Counted from the stretch's first letter, positions 26,001 to 35,263 are shown. The stretch is DNA of 45,058 bases from Verrucomicrobiales bacterium (GCA_016795425.1 JAEUHG010000292.1:1-45058); one strand, 5' to 3'. Program-made: numbers and translations. Notes: generated by a model from the letters alone, not told the origin.

Positions 26001-29000
26001 AGCGGCCACCATCGATGACCACGCCGTTTCGTAGATTGTCGATGGCGGAGACGCGGATCTCGTTCAAATCGCCCTGGACCAGAACTCCGTCGGTCTTCGA
26101 TCCCTTCACCTCGCCACTGAGTTGGTTCTGATGTCCCCGGACGGTGATTCCCTCGATCAACTCGAAAGTCCCGGTAACGAGATTGTGCGAACCCTCGATG
26201 ATCAGGCGCGTTCCGCGGAACGACCGGACCGTGAAGGTATTGTTCGTCCCGCTGAGCCGCAGGCTGCCCGAAAGCGAGTCAAGGTGAAGAGAGTCGTAGC
26301 TGCCGGCGAATTCGAAGTCCCCCGAAAGCTCGCCCGTGCCCTCCGTCACGACGATCCGGTCCGCGTTTGCGGCACCGACGGGCCATCGCGTGCGCAGGTC
26401 GGGTCGCGGAGTCACCGAACCGGGCTCGGCGTAATAGCCCAAGTCCGGATGAACGTAGTCGCCCTCCTCCCATTGGCACAGAACATCGACCTCGACTTCC
26501 TCCACGACTCCCTCGCGCAGAATCCGTTGGCGGTCCTCGTCGTCAGCCGGCAGGCGGCTTCCGGCCGCAATGGCCAGCGCGGATGCCAGAGTGACGGGCG
26601 AAACGGTCGGACCCTCGCAACCTGCGATCGTGCCAACGGTGATCTCCGCGCCCGGTGCGCGCCCCGGTTCCACCTGGAACGACGTGGCCGCCTTGCCCGC
26701 CGGGGTAAACAGCACGACCTCGACCGGGCCCGGGAGGACGTCGACCGGAATGACCACTTCCAGCACATGGCCTCGCCGCAATGGCGCCAACAATTGGCTC
26801 CCCACCGACACCATGGCATACGTCGCCTGCAAGGCATCGATGGAACCTACGTTTTCCACAGTTAGCGCCATTCGGGTGCCTACTGGTCCGGCAACTGGAG
26901 AAACGGCCAGGATTCGGGGAGGGCCCAACACGGCGAACGACGGCCCGGTGGCCTCGCGAACCTCATTCGTCGGTACTTGGCGCCTCACGATCACCGGACC
27001 GCTACTGGCTCCCCGCGGAACCCGCGCGACGACGTCCCCTGAGCCACCCGCTTTGTTAGTGCTTACAAGGCCTCCGAATAGCATTTCGTCGTCCGGACCG
27101 AAGCCGAGGCCGCGAATGCGTATGGCGCTTCCGGCGAACGGCTGGCCCATGAAATCCTCCACCGCCGCAAATCCCTCGGGCGGTAGCACGCTGGCGATCG
27201 ACGGTTGGGCGACGAGCTGGAAGGTGGTTTGCCCGGACCTTCCCTGAGCTCGAACGTGAAGCGCGTGGAGGCCGTCGGGCCTCGCCGCGAGGGCGGCGGG
27301 AAGGCGCACTTGAAGAAGCTGCCGTCCGGAGGGGAGGTTGGTTGGGACTCCGATCACCTTGGCCGGCGCGAGGAAGGGATCCGCGCCATTGGTACTCGTG
27401 ATGAAGATCCGGTCCCCTCCTTGGGTCTGAGCATCGAACCGGGCCTTGCGAATGACGACCGAGAGGATGTCGCCAGGCGCACCCCCGGCCGGCGTGACAC
27501 TGACAATTTCGAGCCGGAATGGATCCCCGACCACCACGAACGTGGTTTCCATCGGAGTGGTTCTGAGAAAGCCGGAACCTCGCTCCAACACTTCGCCGGC
27601 GGTGCCGATCAAATCCAAAGCCGTCAGCGCGGCCGAGGCCAAACCCGCCGCCTTGGCATAGCTGGCAGCCGTCTTCCTGGCGGCGGATTCGATCCCTTTC
27701 TCGGCAGCCTTGGTGGCGATGAAATTGGCCGCCTCGGACGAGAGACTCAGCACCGCCGCAAGCACGTCCTCGAGGTTCTGCCACTTCGGGGCCTCCTTGG
27801 CAGCGCTCACGGCCAAGGCCATAAGCCCTTCCTGTACCGCCGTCCGTTCCAGTTTCTCCAATTCGTCGGCCAGATCAAAGGACCCGCCAAGCAGATCCAG
27901 GGCTCCGGCCAACAAGTTGATCGCCGATGCCGACACGCGGATCGACCCCAGCCCTTCGCTATTCTGCTCCAGGAACGTCGCTTCGGCTGCCGACACGTCT
28001 CCCGAACCCACCGCAAGGGCGGGACCGACCGCACGAATCACATAGACCGCGTCACGATCTTCGAACTCGAACAACTCCGGGCCCTTCTCACCCCACACCC
28101 ACCCTTTGGCCCACTCGCCCGCGCGACCGATGATCTGACTCATCAGGTGAAGATTCGAAGAGAAGAGCTGCGCGTTCACGAAGCGCCGGCGCTCGTACCC
28201 GGGGCGCAGCGGGTAGCCTCGGTTGACAGCCGGATCGAGCCCGAGAGGCAATGGCCGCTGGTAGACCCGCAACAAATCTTCCTGACCCCGCGGAAACGCC
28301 GCCTCGACATCCACTTCGTGGGCGACCACGACCCAATCGACTGGGTTACCAGGTTCCGGACTGACCCCCACCGAGAGCGATTTGCCGCCCTTGTCACGCA
28401 ATTCCGCGCCGCTGTGAAACCGAACAAAGCTCGAATCGAGTTCCCAGGTTAGACCCACAGCCGAGGCCAGGCGTGGGGATGCCGGCAAAGGGCGCAGAGT
28501 TCTCGCGCCGTCGCCCGCGGCGAGCGATCGACTGACCGACACCACGGCGTCGCGATAGGCCGCCGGCAGCGCTTGCCGGGCGAACGGATCGCCTCCTGCC
28601 CGCCATTCGTCGCCAATGACCGTCGCCAATGCGGCCACCTTCGAGTCGGACCGGATGGCGGCGATGTTCTTGGCGGCAACCGCGTGATCCTGGGTTTGGA
28701 ACCAGGGATGCATGAAGACCAAGGCCTCGGCGGTCGATGGGGCACCGAAGACGATCGGCGCGGCTGCCCCCTCCGAAATGGAGGCCAGGAAGGTGACGCT
28801 GGCCGCCTCTGTCGGAATAGCGAAGATCACCTGCGGTCGCCCGACCCTCGCTTGCACCACAAGTCCGCCAGCTTCCCCGGGGGTCGCGGGTCCGAAGGCT
28901 CCTATCACTTCGAATCCTTCCCTCCGAATCCCAACTGGCAGCGACCATTCCACCCTGACGTCGGAGGTGATGGTGAGGGACTCGGAGATGAGCCGCGCAC

Positions 29001-29619
29001 CGTCCGGGGTGACCACAATGACCTCACCCGTGGTCGCGTCGGCCGGCACCTGCACCAATAACCGCGCGCCGGTAGCGGCCAAAACCGCCGCCGGTTTTCC
29101 GTCGATAAGCACGATATGATCGCCCAGACGTCCCCGCGCAAACTGCTCGCCAAAAATAGTGAGTCGCCCTCCCGGCTGTAATCGTGGCGCGCTCCATCCC
29201 GTCACTCCGGCACGGGCGTCCACTCCCACCGCCCGATAGAAGCGCTGTGGTGCCAATGGCGCGTCGGGGTCGACGAATTCGATCGGACCAACGCCATTAG
29301 GGAGTAGGTCCACTGGCTCCCAGTTCTTCCAATCGGCACTGGCGTCGAGCCGAACATAATCCGTCACCAAGCCCTCGACATCGACACCAAGGCCGACGCC
29401 AGTGGAAGTCACGCTCGGTGGCCGCAGTCGCAGTGGCTGGGTCTCGGCGCGCGTGGCGGTAAGGAAAGCCGCCAAAGCAGCCAGTGTCATTCGGACCGCG
29501 AGCGGAGCGCGGGAAAAGGAGGACGTCTCGTTTCGATTCCACCCAAATCGCGATGGCGTCCCTGACCTTCGCACCGCCTTCGTCATGAGTAACCGCGCGG
29601 GATTGCACATGGGATTCAT
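23056..29619 (-). CDS. Giant exported protein with IPT/TIG, parallel beta-helix and TolB-like propeller domains
   Basis: This protein of about 2187 residues has a hydrophobic export segment (LAVRMTLAALAAFLTATRA, about residues 40-60). IPT/TIG-like beta domains follow (GWSAPRLQPGGRLTIFGEQF; IASVLPPEGF; RILAVSPVAGPVGT), interrupted by a helical Ala-rich region. A long right-handed parallel beta-helix of short GNxI/NNxV-type coils comes next (GNGGNGFTIGPGAVG, GNTVAENQAGIVLAE, GNTISDNAGPGVRL). It ends with about six TolB/PD40 propeller repeats (PALSPDGTRVAFVSTREGNADIY, WSPDGQRIAFVSDRDGNDEIY). A surface adhesin or polymer-binding role is plausible but unproven. Start: ATG at 29619, after the preceding gene; alternatives are ATGs at 29610, 29586 and 29490, the last just before the hydrophobic segment. 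No frameshift is seen. Confidence 0.88.
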   Translation of the reverse strand: MNPMCNPARLLMTKAVRRSGTPSRFGWNRNETSSFSRAPLAVRMTLAALAAFLTATRAETQPLRLRPPSVTSTGVGLGVDVEGLVTDYVRLDASADWKNWEPVDLLPNGVGPIEFVDPDAPLAPQRFYRAVGVDARAGVTGWSAPRLQPGGRLTIFGEQFARGRLGDHIVLIDGKPAAVLAATGARLLVQVPADATTGEVIVVTPDGARLISESLTITSDVRVEWSLPVGIRREGFEVIGAFGPATPGEAGGLVVQARVGRPQVIFAIPTEAASVTFLASISEGAAAPIVFGAPSTAEALVFMHPWFQTQDHAVAAKNIAAIRSDSKVAALATVIGDEWRAGGDPFARQALPAAYRDAVVSVSRSLAAGDGARTLRPLPASPRLASAVGLTWELDSSFVRFHSGAELRDKGGKSLSVGVSPEPGNPVDWVVVAHEVDVEAAFPRGQEDLLRVYQRPLPLGLDPAVNRGYPLRPGYERRRFVNAQLFSSNLHLMSQIIGRAGEWAKGWVWGEKGPELFEFEDRDAVYVIRAVGPALAVGSGDVSAAEATFLEQNSEGLGSIRVSASAINLLAGALDLLGGSFDLADELEKLERTAVQEGLMALAVSAAKEAPKWQNLEDVLAAVLSLSSEAANFIATKAAEKGIESAARKTAASYAKAAGLASAALTALDLIGTAGEVLERGSGFLRTTPMETTFVVVGDPFRLEIVSVTPAGGAPGDILSVVIRKARFDAQTQGGDRIFITSTNGADPFLAPAKVIGVPTNLPSGRQLLQVRLPAALAARPDGLHALHVRAQGRSGQTTFQLVAQPSIASVLPPEGFAAVEDFMGQPFAGSAIRIRGLGFGPDDEMLFGGLVSTNKAGGSGDVVARVPRGASSGPVIVRRQVPTNEVREATGPSFAVLGPPRILAVSPVAGPVGTRMALTVENVGSIDALQATYAMVSVGSQLLAPLRRGHVLEVVIPVDVLPGPVEVVLFTPAGKAATSFQVEPGRAPGAEITVGTIAGCEGPTVSPVTLASALAIAAGSRLPADDEDRQRILREGVVEEVEVDVLCQWEEGDYVHPDLGYYAEPGSVTPRPDLRTRWPVGAANADRIVVTEGTGELSGDFEFAGSYDSLHLDSLSGSLRLSGTNNTFTVRSFRGTRLIIEGSHNLVTGTFELIEGITVRGHQNQLSGEVKGSKTDGVLVQGDLNEIRVSAIDNLRNGVVIDGGRWNRVVATTGRNGGHGVILENGATGNEVSVGSGRPFGDGVEAGTGNAGHGVLVASGSRNNFIRGVSPVGGNGGDGVRLEGDGIEDNLLEILDAVGNGGNGFTIGPGAVGTLIPVIVARRNRGDGVHVEGARATVAGSIRSGFNLGSGVVIRGVSDGTTELGSLQLNGNLDAGLLLAGVTRQLSLEATIQSGAIGLKCDGSGVASNLVVAVVRGCTSHGAVIDGGQNNRFWIQVNECGGHGVLARGTATNEFEVDADQNAGDGLRLERSRNDVVSGRFKRNQNGVVLADGTRDDTLHALQSNANRAHGVHITGAETRGNSVSAVSMGSPIADEPEGNLGDGLRIDDGASANVIGGPSRDVFSSGNATAGLRVSGPATVGNRILNAVLSSAAAGRQQPVGILVEDRAVATVIGGPETGEAVLVAGNLDGIVVRTGARDTSILNCEVRGHANAGIRVVDAFENGIGGAGGPFVLPIVPGPDGLIPPVTWGNRIHNNQIGIEIVGALSRNNAVRGNTVAENQAGIVLAEAMGTRLEENVILANALVGLESSGTRGTRIGGNTISDNAGPGVRLVAGTTFTEVIHNRVQGNLVGVQIVGATTRQNDLSANFISGNAGTGIALVDGSNDGIEAPRIETWSSQSVTGTTDAPDGSRVEVFADPTPDYDEGLRWVGMGYAARGRYQVRLLNTIRPDEVGRLFALNATVTDLKGNTSEFGGTVGGDRTFRCLYTSTRDGNAELYLAQGLLAAPIRLTASPAEDTWPALSPDGTRVAFVSTREGNADIYLMTLTGTNPVVRLTWDPSLDTEPTWSSDGSGLAFISARSGSAQVYRMTADGSNLTRLTTGPWNDRSPSFSPDGSQLVVASDRSGDWDLWILNADGSGARSVAPQSAADTEPHWSPDGQRIAFVSDRDGNDEIYTVRIDGSDLRRLTENPASDRNPAWLPEDEGIAFSSNRDEGFEVYWVSVTGGIPERLTLSAGDNTQPAASR

Positions 29620-29704
29620 GAGGTTCTCATTCTGTGCGCCTTCGGTTTGGCTCAATGCGTTGTCTATACACGTTACGGGACAAGCAATGGAGGCACCCTT
29701 TTTC

Positions 29705-31204
29705 TTACCGGTCCGATTGCGCCTTGCCGAAAGCCCATACGTGGTCCGCGCTTCTGACATAGAGCTGGTCGTCCACCAACGCGGGTGTCGCCATGATGGG
29801 CTCACCGAGATCCGCTTGTGCCAAGATCCGGAACCTGTCCGCAGCCTCCGCGACGGTGATGACGCCGCGATCCGACGCGAAATAGATGCGACCGTCGGCG
29901 GCCACGGGGGAGGCGAAGTAGCCGCCCGGGGCGCCGAGGCGTTCCTCGAACAGCATCCGCCCATTCGCGGCGTCGCGGCAGAGGAACAAACCGCCGTTCT
30001 TCACCCCGTACAACCGGCCACGATAGAGCAGCGGCGACGGGACTTCGGGGACGCCTTTAGGCTCCAACCAGGCGCGGTGGGACTCGGTAACGTCGCCGGT
30101 GCCGCCCGTTCGCACGGCGCAAATGGCCGATTTCATCATGTCGCCGCGGACGAATTCATCATACCCGCGCATTTCCTTCTCCCACTCCTGGCGACTGTAG
30201 CTCTTGTTCTTCGCCTCGGAGCCCCAGAGCAACGATTCGCGCAAGCCGATGTTCCCCTCGCCCTGGCTGCCTTGGCGATTCACCAGCAGGAGATCCTCCG
30301 GGATTTCGTCGGTGCCGATGCGCCCGTCCTTGTTGGCGTCGAAGCGGGTCACCAATTCCTCGAAGTTCGGCGGTGGAATGAGTTCGTGCCGCTCGCCGAA
30401 GACACCGGTGCCGGTGAGGTAGAGGACGCCGTCGCCGACAACCGGGGTGGCGCAGATCTGGTTCGGCAGACGATGGACCCACCAGCGTTCGACGCCCGTC
30501 TGCAGGTCGTGCGCGGTGAATTTGCCGGCGTTCAGCACGCCGACCAACTCGGCATCGGCCTCGCTCCAAACCAGCGGCGTGGACCAACCGTCGTTGAACA
30601 AGGGTTCGGCCGACTTCCACAGCGTCTCGCCGTCGCGGCAACGGACCGCCAGAAGGTGCGACTCTTTGTCGAGATGCACATCGAGGAGGAGTCGGTCGCC
30701 CGCCAGAATCGGCGACGTTCCTGTCCCATGACCAAAGCGGGTCTTGGCGACGGGCAATGGCTTCTGCCAACGCACGCCGCCCTCGAAGTCGTAGGCGATC
30801 AGACCGAAGGAACCGAAATAGACGAAAACGGTCTGGCCATCGGTGGTCGGCGTGCTGGCGGCGGGGTTATTAATCCGGTTGACCTTCTCGATCTTCTCGG
30901 TGGGCGCGGCCCGACGCCACCGAATCCTGCCGGTCCGGCGGTCGAGGCAGAGGGTCTCCAGTTTCTTGATCTCGCCGTCAAAGGCGGTGAGGAAGATGCG
31001 ATCGGCCCAGAGGATGGGGGAGGAATGGCCGGGCGGCAGCGCGGTCTTCCACAAGAGGTTCGTGTCCGGACCGAAGCGAATCGGCGGCCTTGCGTCCCCG
31101 GCGATCCCGGCGCCGTTCGGTCCCCTGAATTGAGCCCAAGGCGCAGCGGCCGCATCGAGCAGGTAACCGACGGCAAGGATGGCGAGAAGCAGTCTTGTTT
31201 TCAT
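29705..31204 (-). CDS. PQQ-like beta-propeller protein with an EF-hand insert
   Basis: This 499-residue protein has a signal peptide (MKTRLLLAILAVGYLLDAAA) followed by WAQFRGPNGAGIAGDARPP, the usual opening of PVC-group PQQ-like propellers. Repeated propeller blades include ILWADRIFLTAF, LCLDRRTGRIRWRR, LLAVRCRDGETLWKS and FTAHDLQTGVERWW. An EF-hand-type loop, FDANKDGRIGTDEIPED, is inserted about midway, so calcium binding is likely. Family members resemble BamB and quinoprotein dehydrogenases, but the catalytic residues of a dehydrogenase are not evident, so enzymatic activity should not be assumed. It lies 52 bp downstream of the kinase-WD40 gene and could be cotranscribed with it and with the giant protein gene that follows. 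Confidence 0.9.
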   Translation of the reverse strand: MKTRLLLAILAVGYLLDAAAAPWAQFRGPNGAGIAGDARPPIRFGPDTNLLWKTALPPGHSSPILWADRIFLTAFDGEIKKLETLCLDRRTGRIRWRRAAPTEKIEKVNRINNPAASTPTTDGQTVFVYFGSFGLIAYDFEGGVRWQKPLPVAKTRFGHGTGTSPILAGDRLLLDVHLDKESHLLAVRCRDGETLWKSAEPLFNDGWSTPLVWSEADAELVGVLNAGKFTAHDLQTGVERWWVHRLPNQICATPVVGDGVLYLTGTGVFGERHELIPPPNFEELVTRFDANKDGRIGTDEIPEDLLLVNRQGSQGEGNIGLRESLLWGSEAKNKSYSRQEWEKEMRGYDEFVRGDMMKSAICAVRTGGTGDVTESHRAWLEPKGVPEVPSPLLYRGRLYGVKNGGLFLCRDAANGRMLFEERLGAPGGYFASPVAADGRIYFASDRGVITVAEAADRFRILAQADLGEPIMATPALVDDQLYVRSADHVWAFGKAQSDR

Positions 31205-31256
31205 AGGATCAGGGTACCCATGGGAGCGTGTCTTCGACGGTGGGATCCGCTCGGAT

Positions 31257-34200
31257 TTACGGTGTCACGTTCCGAGCTACCGGAATACCCGCAGCCTCGA
31301 ATTCTTCGAACAAGGGGGCGCGCCAATACTGGCAGGATCCGCTCCATCGCCAGACGACGAGATGTCGGCCGTCGGGAGAAAACGCGGCCTGGGCCAAGTG
31401 TCGAAGCGATCCCAAGGAAGCGGTCAGGTCGAAGGTGGCCAACTCGCGCCCGGTGGCGACGTGCCATAGATTCAGCGCGTGGACGTGGTCCACGCTGGCG
31501 AGCGTGCGGCCGTCTGGAGACCATCCTCCTCCGGCCATTCCGCGTTTATGGCCGCGCAACTCGTGGCGCAGCGTTAGGGGATCGATGGACCAGAGTTTGA
31601 TCCGCGAATCATGGCTGAAGGTTGCCAACATGCGGCTGTCTGGGGAGAAACTCAGGTGGACAATGTCCCGCTCGTGCGCGCGATGGGTGGCGGTCTTCGA
31701 TGGGGTGGTCGTCGAGAGGTCCCAGACATGGATGGAGCCGCCCTCATCGCCCATGGCCAGCCAGTGGGCATCGGGAGAAAGGGCCATGTTTTGCGTGTGC
31801 GATCCCAGTTCCAGCGCGGCGCGCTCGCCTCCGGTGGCAACGTCCAGGAGATGGACCCAGCGATGGGTGTCCGCCACTGCGACCACGTCCGCGCCCGTGC
31901 CCACGAGTGGCCCGCCCATCGGGAAATCGAGCATCATGCCGGCGACGAAGCCGAGGGGCTGAGGTCTTGACCTCTCCCATGTCCGGGTGTCCCACCGGAA
32001 AAGCTCGGTCTCGGAGCAGGTAAGCAACTCCGTGTCGTCGGGCGTGAATATCAGCGGAACTCCGGCCCCCTCGAGTTGCCGGATCGAGCGATGGTCGCGA
32101 AGATCCCACACGGCGATGTCGCCCTGCCGGCCCCGCAAGGCCAGCCAACTATTCGTATGACCAAAGACGGGCTGAATGTCGACGAACTTGCCTTCGATGT
32201 GCAAATCGCGCCGCTCCTCCCATCGGCTGTCCCAGAGAAGGAGAAGGCCGTCTTGACCGCCCGACGCCACCCGGCGTCCGTCCGGGGAAACCGCCACGCA
32301 CCATGCCTCGTCCTGATGGCCACGAAATCGAATTTTGGGCGTCAGGTCCGGCAGGTTCCACAAGACAACCTCATGACCGTAGGTGCTGGCGGCGAGGAAA
32401 CCGCCGGCCTGGCTGACGGCCAGTTGATTGACTCCGAAATCGCGCGGGGAGAAGGGAAACTCCCACTCCCACCGGCCCCCTCGGGAGACGAGCAGGACGG
32501 GTTCACGTTCCATGCTCGACAGCAAGAGTCCACGGCGACCAGGAAGGAACTTGAGGTCCATTCGCCATCCCGTCCCGGGCGGGGTGATGACCCTGGCGAC
32601 CTCGGAAGCTTCGGCGACGTTCCAAATCACCACCTCGGTTTGCGTTCGTCCGCAAACCAATGTGCCATCGTCCGAGATGTCCGTCAGGTGCACGGCTTGC
32701 CCTCCGAAAAGCGGATGGAGGTTGCCCGAATCCAGATCGATCCACTGCGCGAACTCCTCGCCGATGCGGACCGCGGCCGAGTGCGCAACGGGGGAGAAAA
32801 TCACGGATTCCGCCTTGGGCAGGTTGAATGCCCTTTCCAGTCGCAGCGACGTTGCCTCCAGAAGCAACAATTCTCCGGCATCGGTAACGACACCGAGGCG
32901 TCCATCCCGGGTGAAGTCAAAGCCACGCACCTTCCCCTGACGGTCCCATCGTCGAAAGCGTCCCAGTTGTTCGAGATTCCAAAGTCGAAAATCCTCCCCC
33001 AAGGCGGCGAGCGTCCGGCCGTCGGGCGAGAAGCGCAATTGCGTCAGTGTGCCCGAGTACCCCTGCAAGCGCAGTGGGCGTGCGCCTTCGGCCTGATCGC
33101 GCAGGAGACGCCACTCCCAGCCGCGCCGATCCTCGCCCTCCGAAGGGAGGTGCGCGTCCAGGAGTTTTCGTGCGGCGCCCAGATTGCCGTGCACCAAGTG
33201 TTGCCGCGCCGTCATCATGTCGGCGGCGTAGAGATTGAGGTCGGCGACCCGGCGCGCGTCCTCGGAACGCTGGCGCGATTCGTCGGCCAGGCGAGCGCTC
33301 GTCAGGGCTTCGTGTCGTTGTTCATCGGCCTCGACGCGGGCGTTCATGGCGGCGGTTCGCGCGGCGCTCTCCTTATCGAGGGCCACCAAGGCGATCGCCA
33401 GTCCCGCGATTAACGCTGCCGACACCGCGCCCGCTGCGGTGAAGGCCACCCGGTGGCGGCGAACCATTTTTTGAAACCGGTAGGCGGTGCTGGGTGGGCG
33501 CGCGACGACCGGTTCACCGTTCAAGTGACGCTGGAGATCGACCGCGAGGCCATTGGCGGTCTCGTACCGCCGCGTGCGGTCCTTCTCCAGGCACTTCATC
33601 GCGATCCAGTCGAGATCCGTGGCGAATCGGGAATGGCGAATGGCGAATGGGGTTCCCTCACGGGTGGCTCGCAGTTGCGTCCACCGGGTGCTCGGTCGGA
33701 CCGGTTCGACCTCCCGTATCGTCCGCCGCATTTCGTCCAGACCGGACGCCAACAATTCCTTGCCGTCGAACGGCGTGACCCCGGTAAGCAATTCGTACAG
33801 CAGGACGCCGAGGCTGTAGATATCGCTGCGCGTATCGATGTCCAGGCCGCTCATTTCCGCCTGCTCGGGACTGACATAGGCCGGGGTGCCGACGAATTGC
33901 TGGAACAGGGTGTGGAACGTCTGGTCGGTCAGCTCCTGCTGGGTGGCTTTGGCAATGCCGAAATCGATCACTTTTGGCACAGGGACGCCGTCATGCAGGG
34001 TCACCAGCACGTTCGACGGTTTGAGATCACGGTGGATGATGCCCTTTTGATGAGCGTGTTGGACGGCCCGGCAGACCTTGATGAACAGGTCCAACCGTTC
34101 GCGGGTGGGCAGTTGGTTCTCCTCGCAGAACCTGGTGATCGGAATGCCGCGGACCAATTCCATGACGAAATAGGGTCGGCCGGCCTCGGTCGTCCCCGCG

Positions 34201-34625
34201 TCGAGCACCTTGGCAATGTGGAGGTGATCCATGAGCGCCAGCGCCTGACGCTCCGCCTCGAAACGTGCGATGACCTGCCGGGTGTCCATGCCCAGCTTGA
34301 TCACTTTGAGCGCGACGCGGCGTCGGATCGGTTCCCTTTGTTCCGCCAGCCAAACCGTTCCCCATCCCCCTTCCCCTAAAAGCTCCAACAGTTTGTAACG
34401 GCCGATGAAAGTTCCGATCCCTTCCGAGGTGGGCACTTCCATGCGGACGGTAAGTTCCGACAGAACGCTGTCGGGATTCGCGTGAGCGGCGAGCAGCGAT
34501 TCGACTTCACGCCGCACCGCCGCGTCGGGACAGGCGCGATCCAGGTATTGGGAGCGCTGCGCGTCCGACTCGAGCGTCACGGCCGCATCGAACAACGCCT
34601 GCACTGTGGTCCCGGGCAATTCCAT
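31257..34625 (-). CDS. Membrane-anchored serine/threonine kinase with WD40 propellers
   Basis: This protein has 1122 residues. The Hanks-type kinase domain spans about 76-370: Gly loop GEGGWGTVW, K107 in VALKVIK, catalytic HRDLKPSN (198-205), DFG 221-223, and GTPAYVSPEQA. A transmembrane helix follows (about 394-415), then a short coiled coil and a WWRL-like linker (GWEWRLLRDQAEG). About 600 residues of WD40 repeats complete it (FSPDGRTLAALGEDFRLWNL, VSPDGRRVASGGQDGLLLLWD, FSPDSRMLATFSHDSRIKLWS). The kinase lobe carries an insertion, TPFAIRHSRFAT (about 325-336), encoded by a short direct DNA repeat. Start: ATG at 34625 (MELPGTTVQALFDAAVTLE), matching family N-termini; 34685 is an alternative. 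It lies 80 bp downstream of a sigma factor gene. Confidence 0.93.
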   Translation of the reverse strand: MELPGTTVQALFDAAVTLESDAQRSQYLDRACPDAAVRREVESLLAAHANPDSVLSELTVRMEVPTSEGIGTFIGRYKLLELLGEGGWGTVWLAEQREPIRRRVALKVIKLGMDTRQVIARFEAERQALALMDHLHIAKVLDAGTTEAGRPYFVMELVRGIPITRFCEENQLPTRERLDLFIKVCRAVQHAHQKGIIHRDLKPSNVLVTLHDGVPVPKVIDFGIAKATQQELTDQTFHTLFQQFVGTPAYVSPEQAEMSGLDIDTRSDIYSLGVLLYELLTGVTPFDGKELLASGLDEMRRTIREVEPVRPSTRWTQLRATREGTPFAIRHSRFATDLDWIAMKCLEKDRTRRYETANGLAVDLQRHLNGEPVVARPPSTAYRFQKMVRRHRVAFTAAGAVSAALIAGLAIALVALDKESAARTAAMNARVEADEQRHEALTSARLADESRQRSEDARRVADLNLYAADMMTARQHLVHGNLGAARKLLDAHLPSEGEDRRGWEWRLLRDQAEGARPLRLQGYSGTLTQLRFSPDGRTLAALGEDFRLWNLEQLGRFRRWDRQGKVRGFDFTRDGRLGVVTDAGELLLLEATSLRLERAFNLPKAESVIFSPVAHSAAVRIGEEFAQWIDLDSGNLHPLFGGQAVHLTDISDDGTLVCGRTQTEVVIWNVAEASEVARVITPPGTGWRMDLKFLPGRRGLLLSSMEREPVLLVSRGGRWEWEFPFSPRDFGVNQLAVSQAGGFLAASTYGHEVVLWNLPDLTPKIRFRGHQDEAWCVAVSPDGRRVASGGQDGLLLLWDSRWEERRDLHIEGKFVDIQPVFGHTNSWLALRGRQGDIAVWDLRDHRSIRQLEGAGVPLIFTPDDTELLTCSETELFRWDTRTWERSRPQPLGFVAGMMLDFPMGGPLVGTGADVVAVADTHRWVHLLDVATGGERAALELGSHTQNMALSPDAHWLAMGDEGGSIHVWDLSTTTPSKTATHRAHERDIVHLSFSPDSRMLATFSHDSRIKLWSIDPLTLRHELRGHKRGMAGGGWSPDGRTLASVDHVHALNLWHVATGRELATFDLTASLGSLRHLAQAAFSPDGRHLVVWRWSGSCQYWRAPLFEEFEAAGIPVARNVTP
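33621..33652. repeat. Short direct repeat inside the kinase gene
   Basis: The + strand has three near-copies of a GGCGAATSGG-like unit (GGCGAATCGGGAATGGCGAA continuing TGGCGAATGGGG). Read in the kinase frame it encodes TPFAIRHSRFAT between the usual end of the kinase C-lobe loop and DLDWIAMKCLEKDR. The reading frame is kept. Confidence 0.65.
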
Positions 34626-34705
34626 GGTTCGATTCGAGGTTTCGCTTCGTGGGTAGTGGCGCCGTTTCCGAGGCAAACCGGACATTGTTCCTTCGGCGTG
34701 GGAGG

Positions 34706-35263
34706 TTAGGTCCCTGCCATCAGATCGCGGGACATCCAAGCGCGGGCAAAGGTCCAGTCTCGTCGCACGGTCTTTTCGTTCACCTCGAGAGCAGTGGCGA
34801 TCTCCTGGATCGTCAGACCGGCGAAGACGAGCAATTTGACCACCTCGGCCTTGCGTGGATCCACCTGTGCCAAGCGCTCAAGGGTCTCGTCTATCCGCAG
34901 GCATTTCTCGTCGTCCCGCGCGATGGGCAGGTCCACGATCTCCCAGTCTACTCTCTGCATTTCGCCGCCGTGCCGGAGGCGCCTTTTTCGGCGGGCTCTG
35001 TCGACGAGAATGCGCCGCATGGCCTCCGCGGCAGCGGCGAAGAAGTGCTGTCGACCATGCCAAGGTTGGCGCGTGGATTTAGCCAGGCGAAGCCAGGCCT
35101 CGTGGACCAGCGCGGTGGGCTGCAAGGTTTGACCCGGCGCTTCGTGCGCCAGTTTGTGACGCGCCAATCGGCGCAACTCCTCGTAGACGAGAGGTAACAA
35201 CTCGGCCGCGGCCGTCGGATCCCCAGCCTCCGCACGATCCAGGACTTGGAGAAGATCGTTCAT
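34706..35263 (-). CDS. ECF-type RNA polymerase sigma factor (TIGR02999-like)
   Basis: This 185-residue protein opens MNDLLQVLDRAEAGDPTAAA and continues LLPLVYEELRRLARHKLAHE, PTALVHEAWLRLA and HFFAAAAEAMRRILVDRARR, the hallmark series of the TIGR02999 sigma family common in planctomycetes, verrucomicrobia and acidobacteria. Region 4 is GLTIQEIATALEVNEKTVRRDWTFARAWM. It directs RNA polymerase to alternative promoters. The frame is open to 35353, but family alignment favours the ATG at 35263. The downstream kinase-WD40 gene is the usual neighbour in these lineages and may control the sigma factor by phosphorylation; that is an inference. A palindrome lies about 125 bp upstream of the start. Confidence 0.92.
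   Translation of the reverse strand: MNDLLQVLDRAEAGDPTAAAELLPLVYEELRRLARHKLAHEAPGQTLQPTALVHEAWLRLAKSTRQPWHGRQHFFAAAAEAMRRILVDRARRKRRLRHGGEMQRVDWEIVDLPIARDDEKCLRIDETLERLAQVDPRKAEVVKLLVFAGLTIQEIATALEVNEKTVRRDWTFARAWMSRDLMAGT

Noticed and set aside
23981..26300. CRISPR-like or tandem DNA repeats in the giant gene
   Set aside because: The periodicity is of short Gly/Asn-rich beta-helix coils at protein level. There are no identical direct repeats with unique spacers.
29402..31600. 732-codon + strand ORF opposite the PQQ propeller gene
   Set aside because: Antisense shadow; the - strand has a signal peptide, propeller repeats and an EF-hand.
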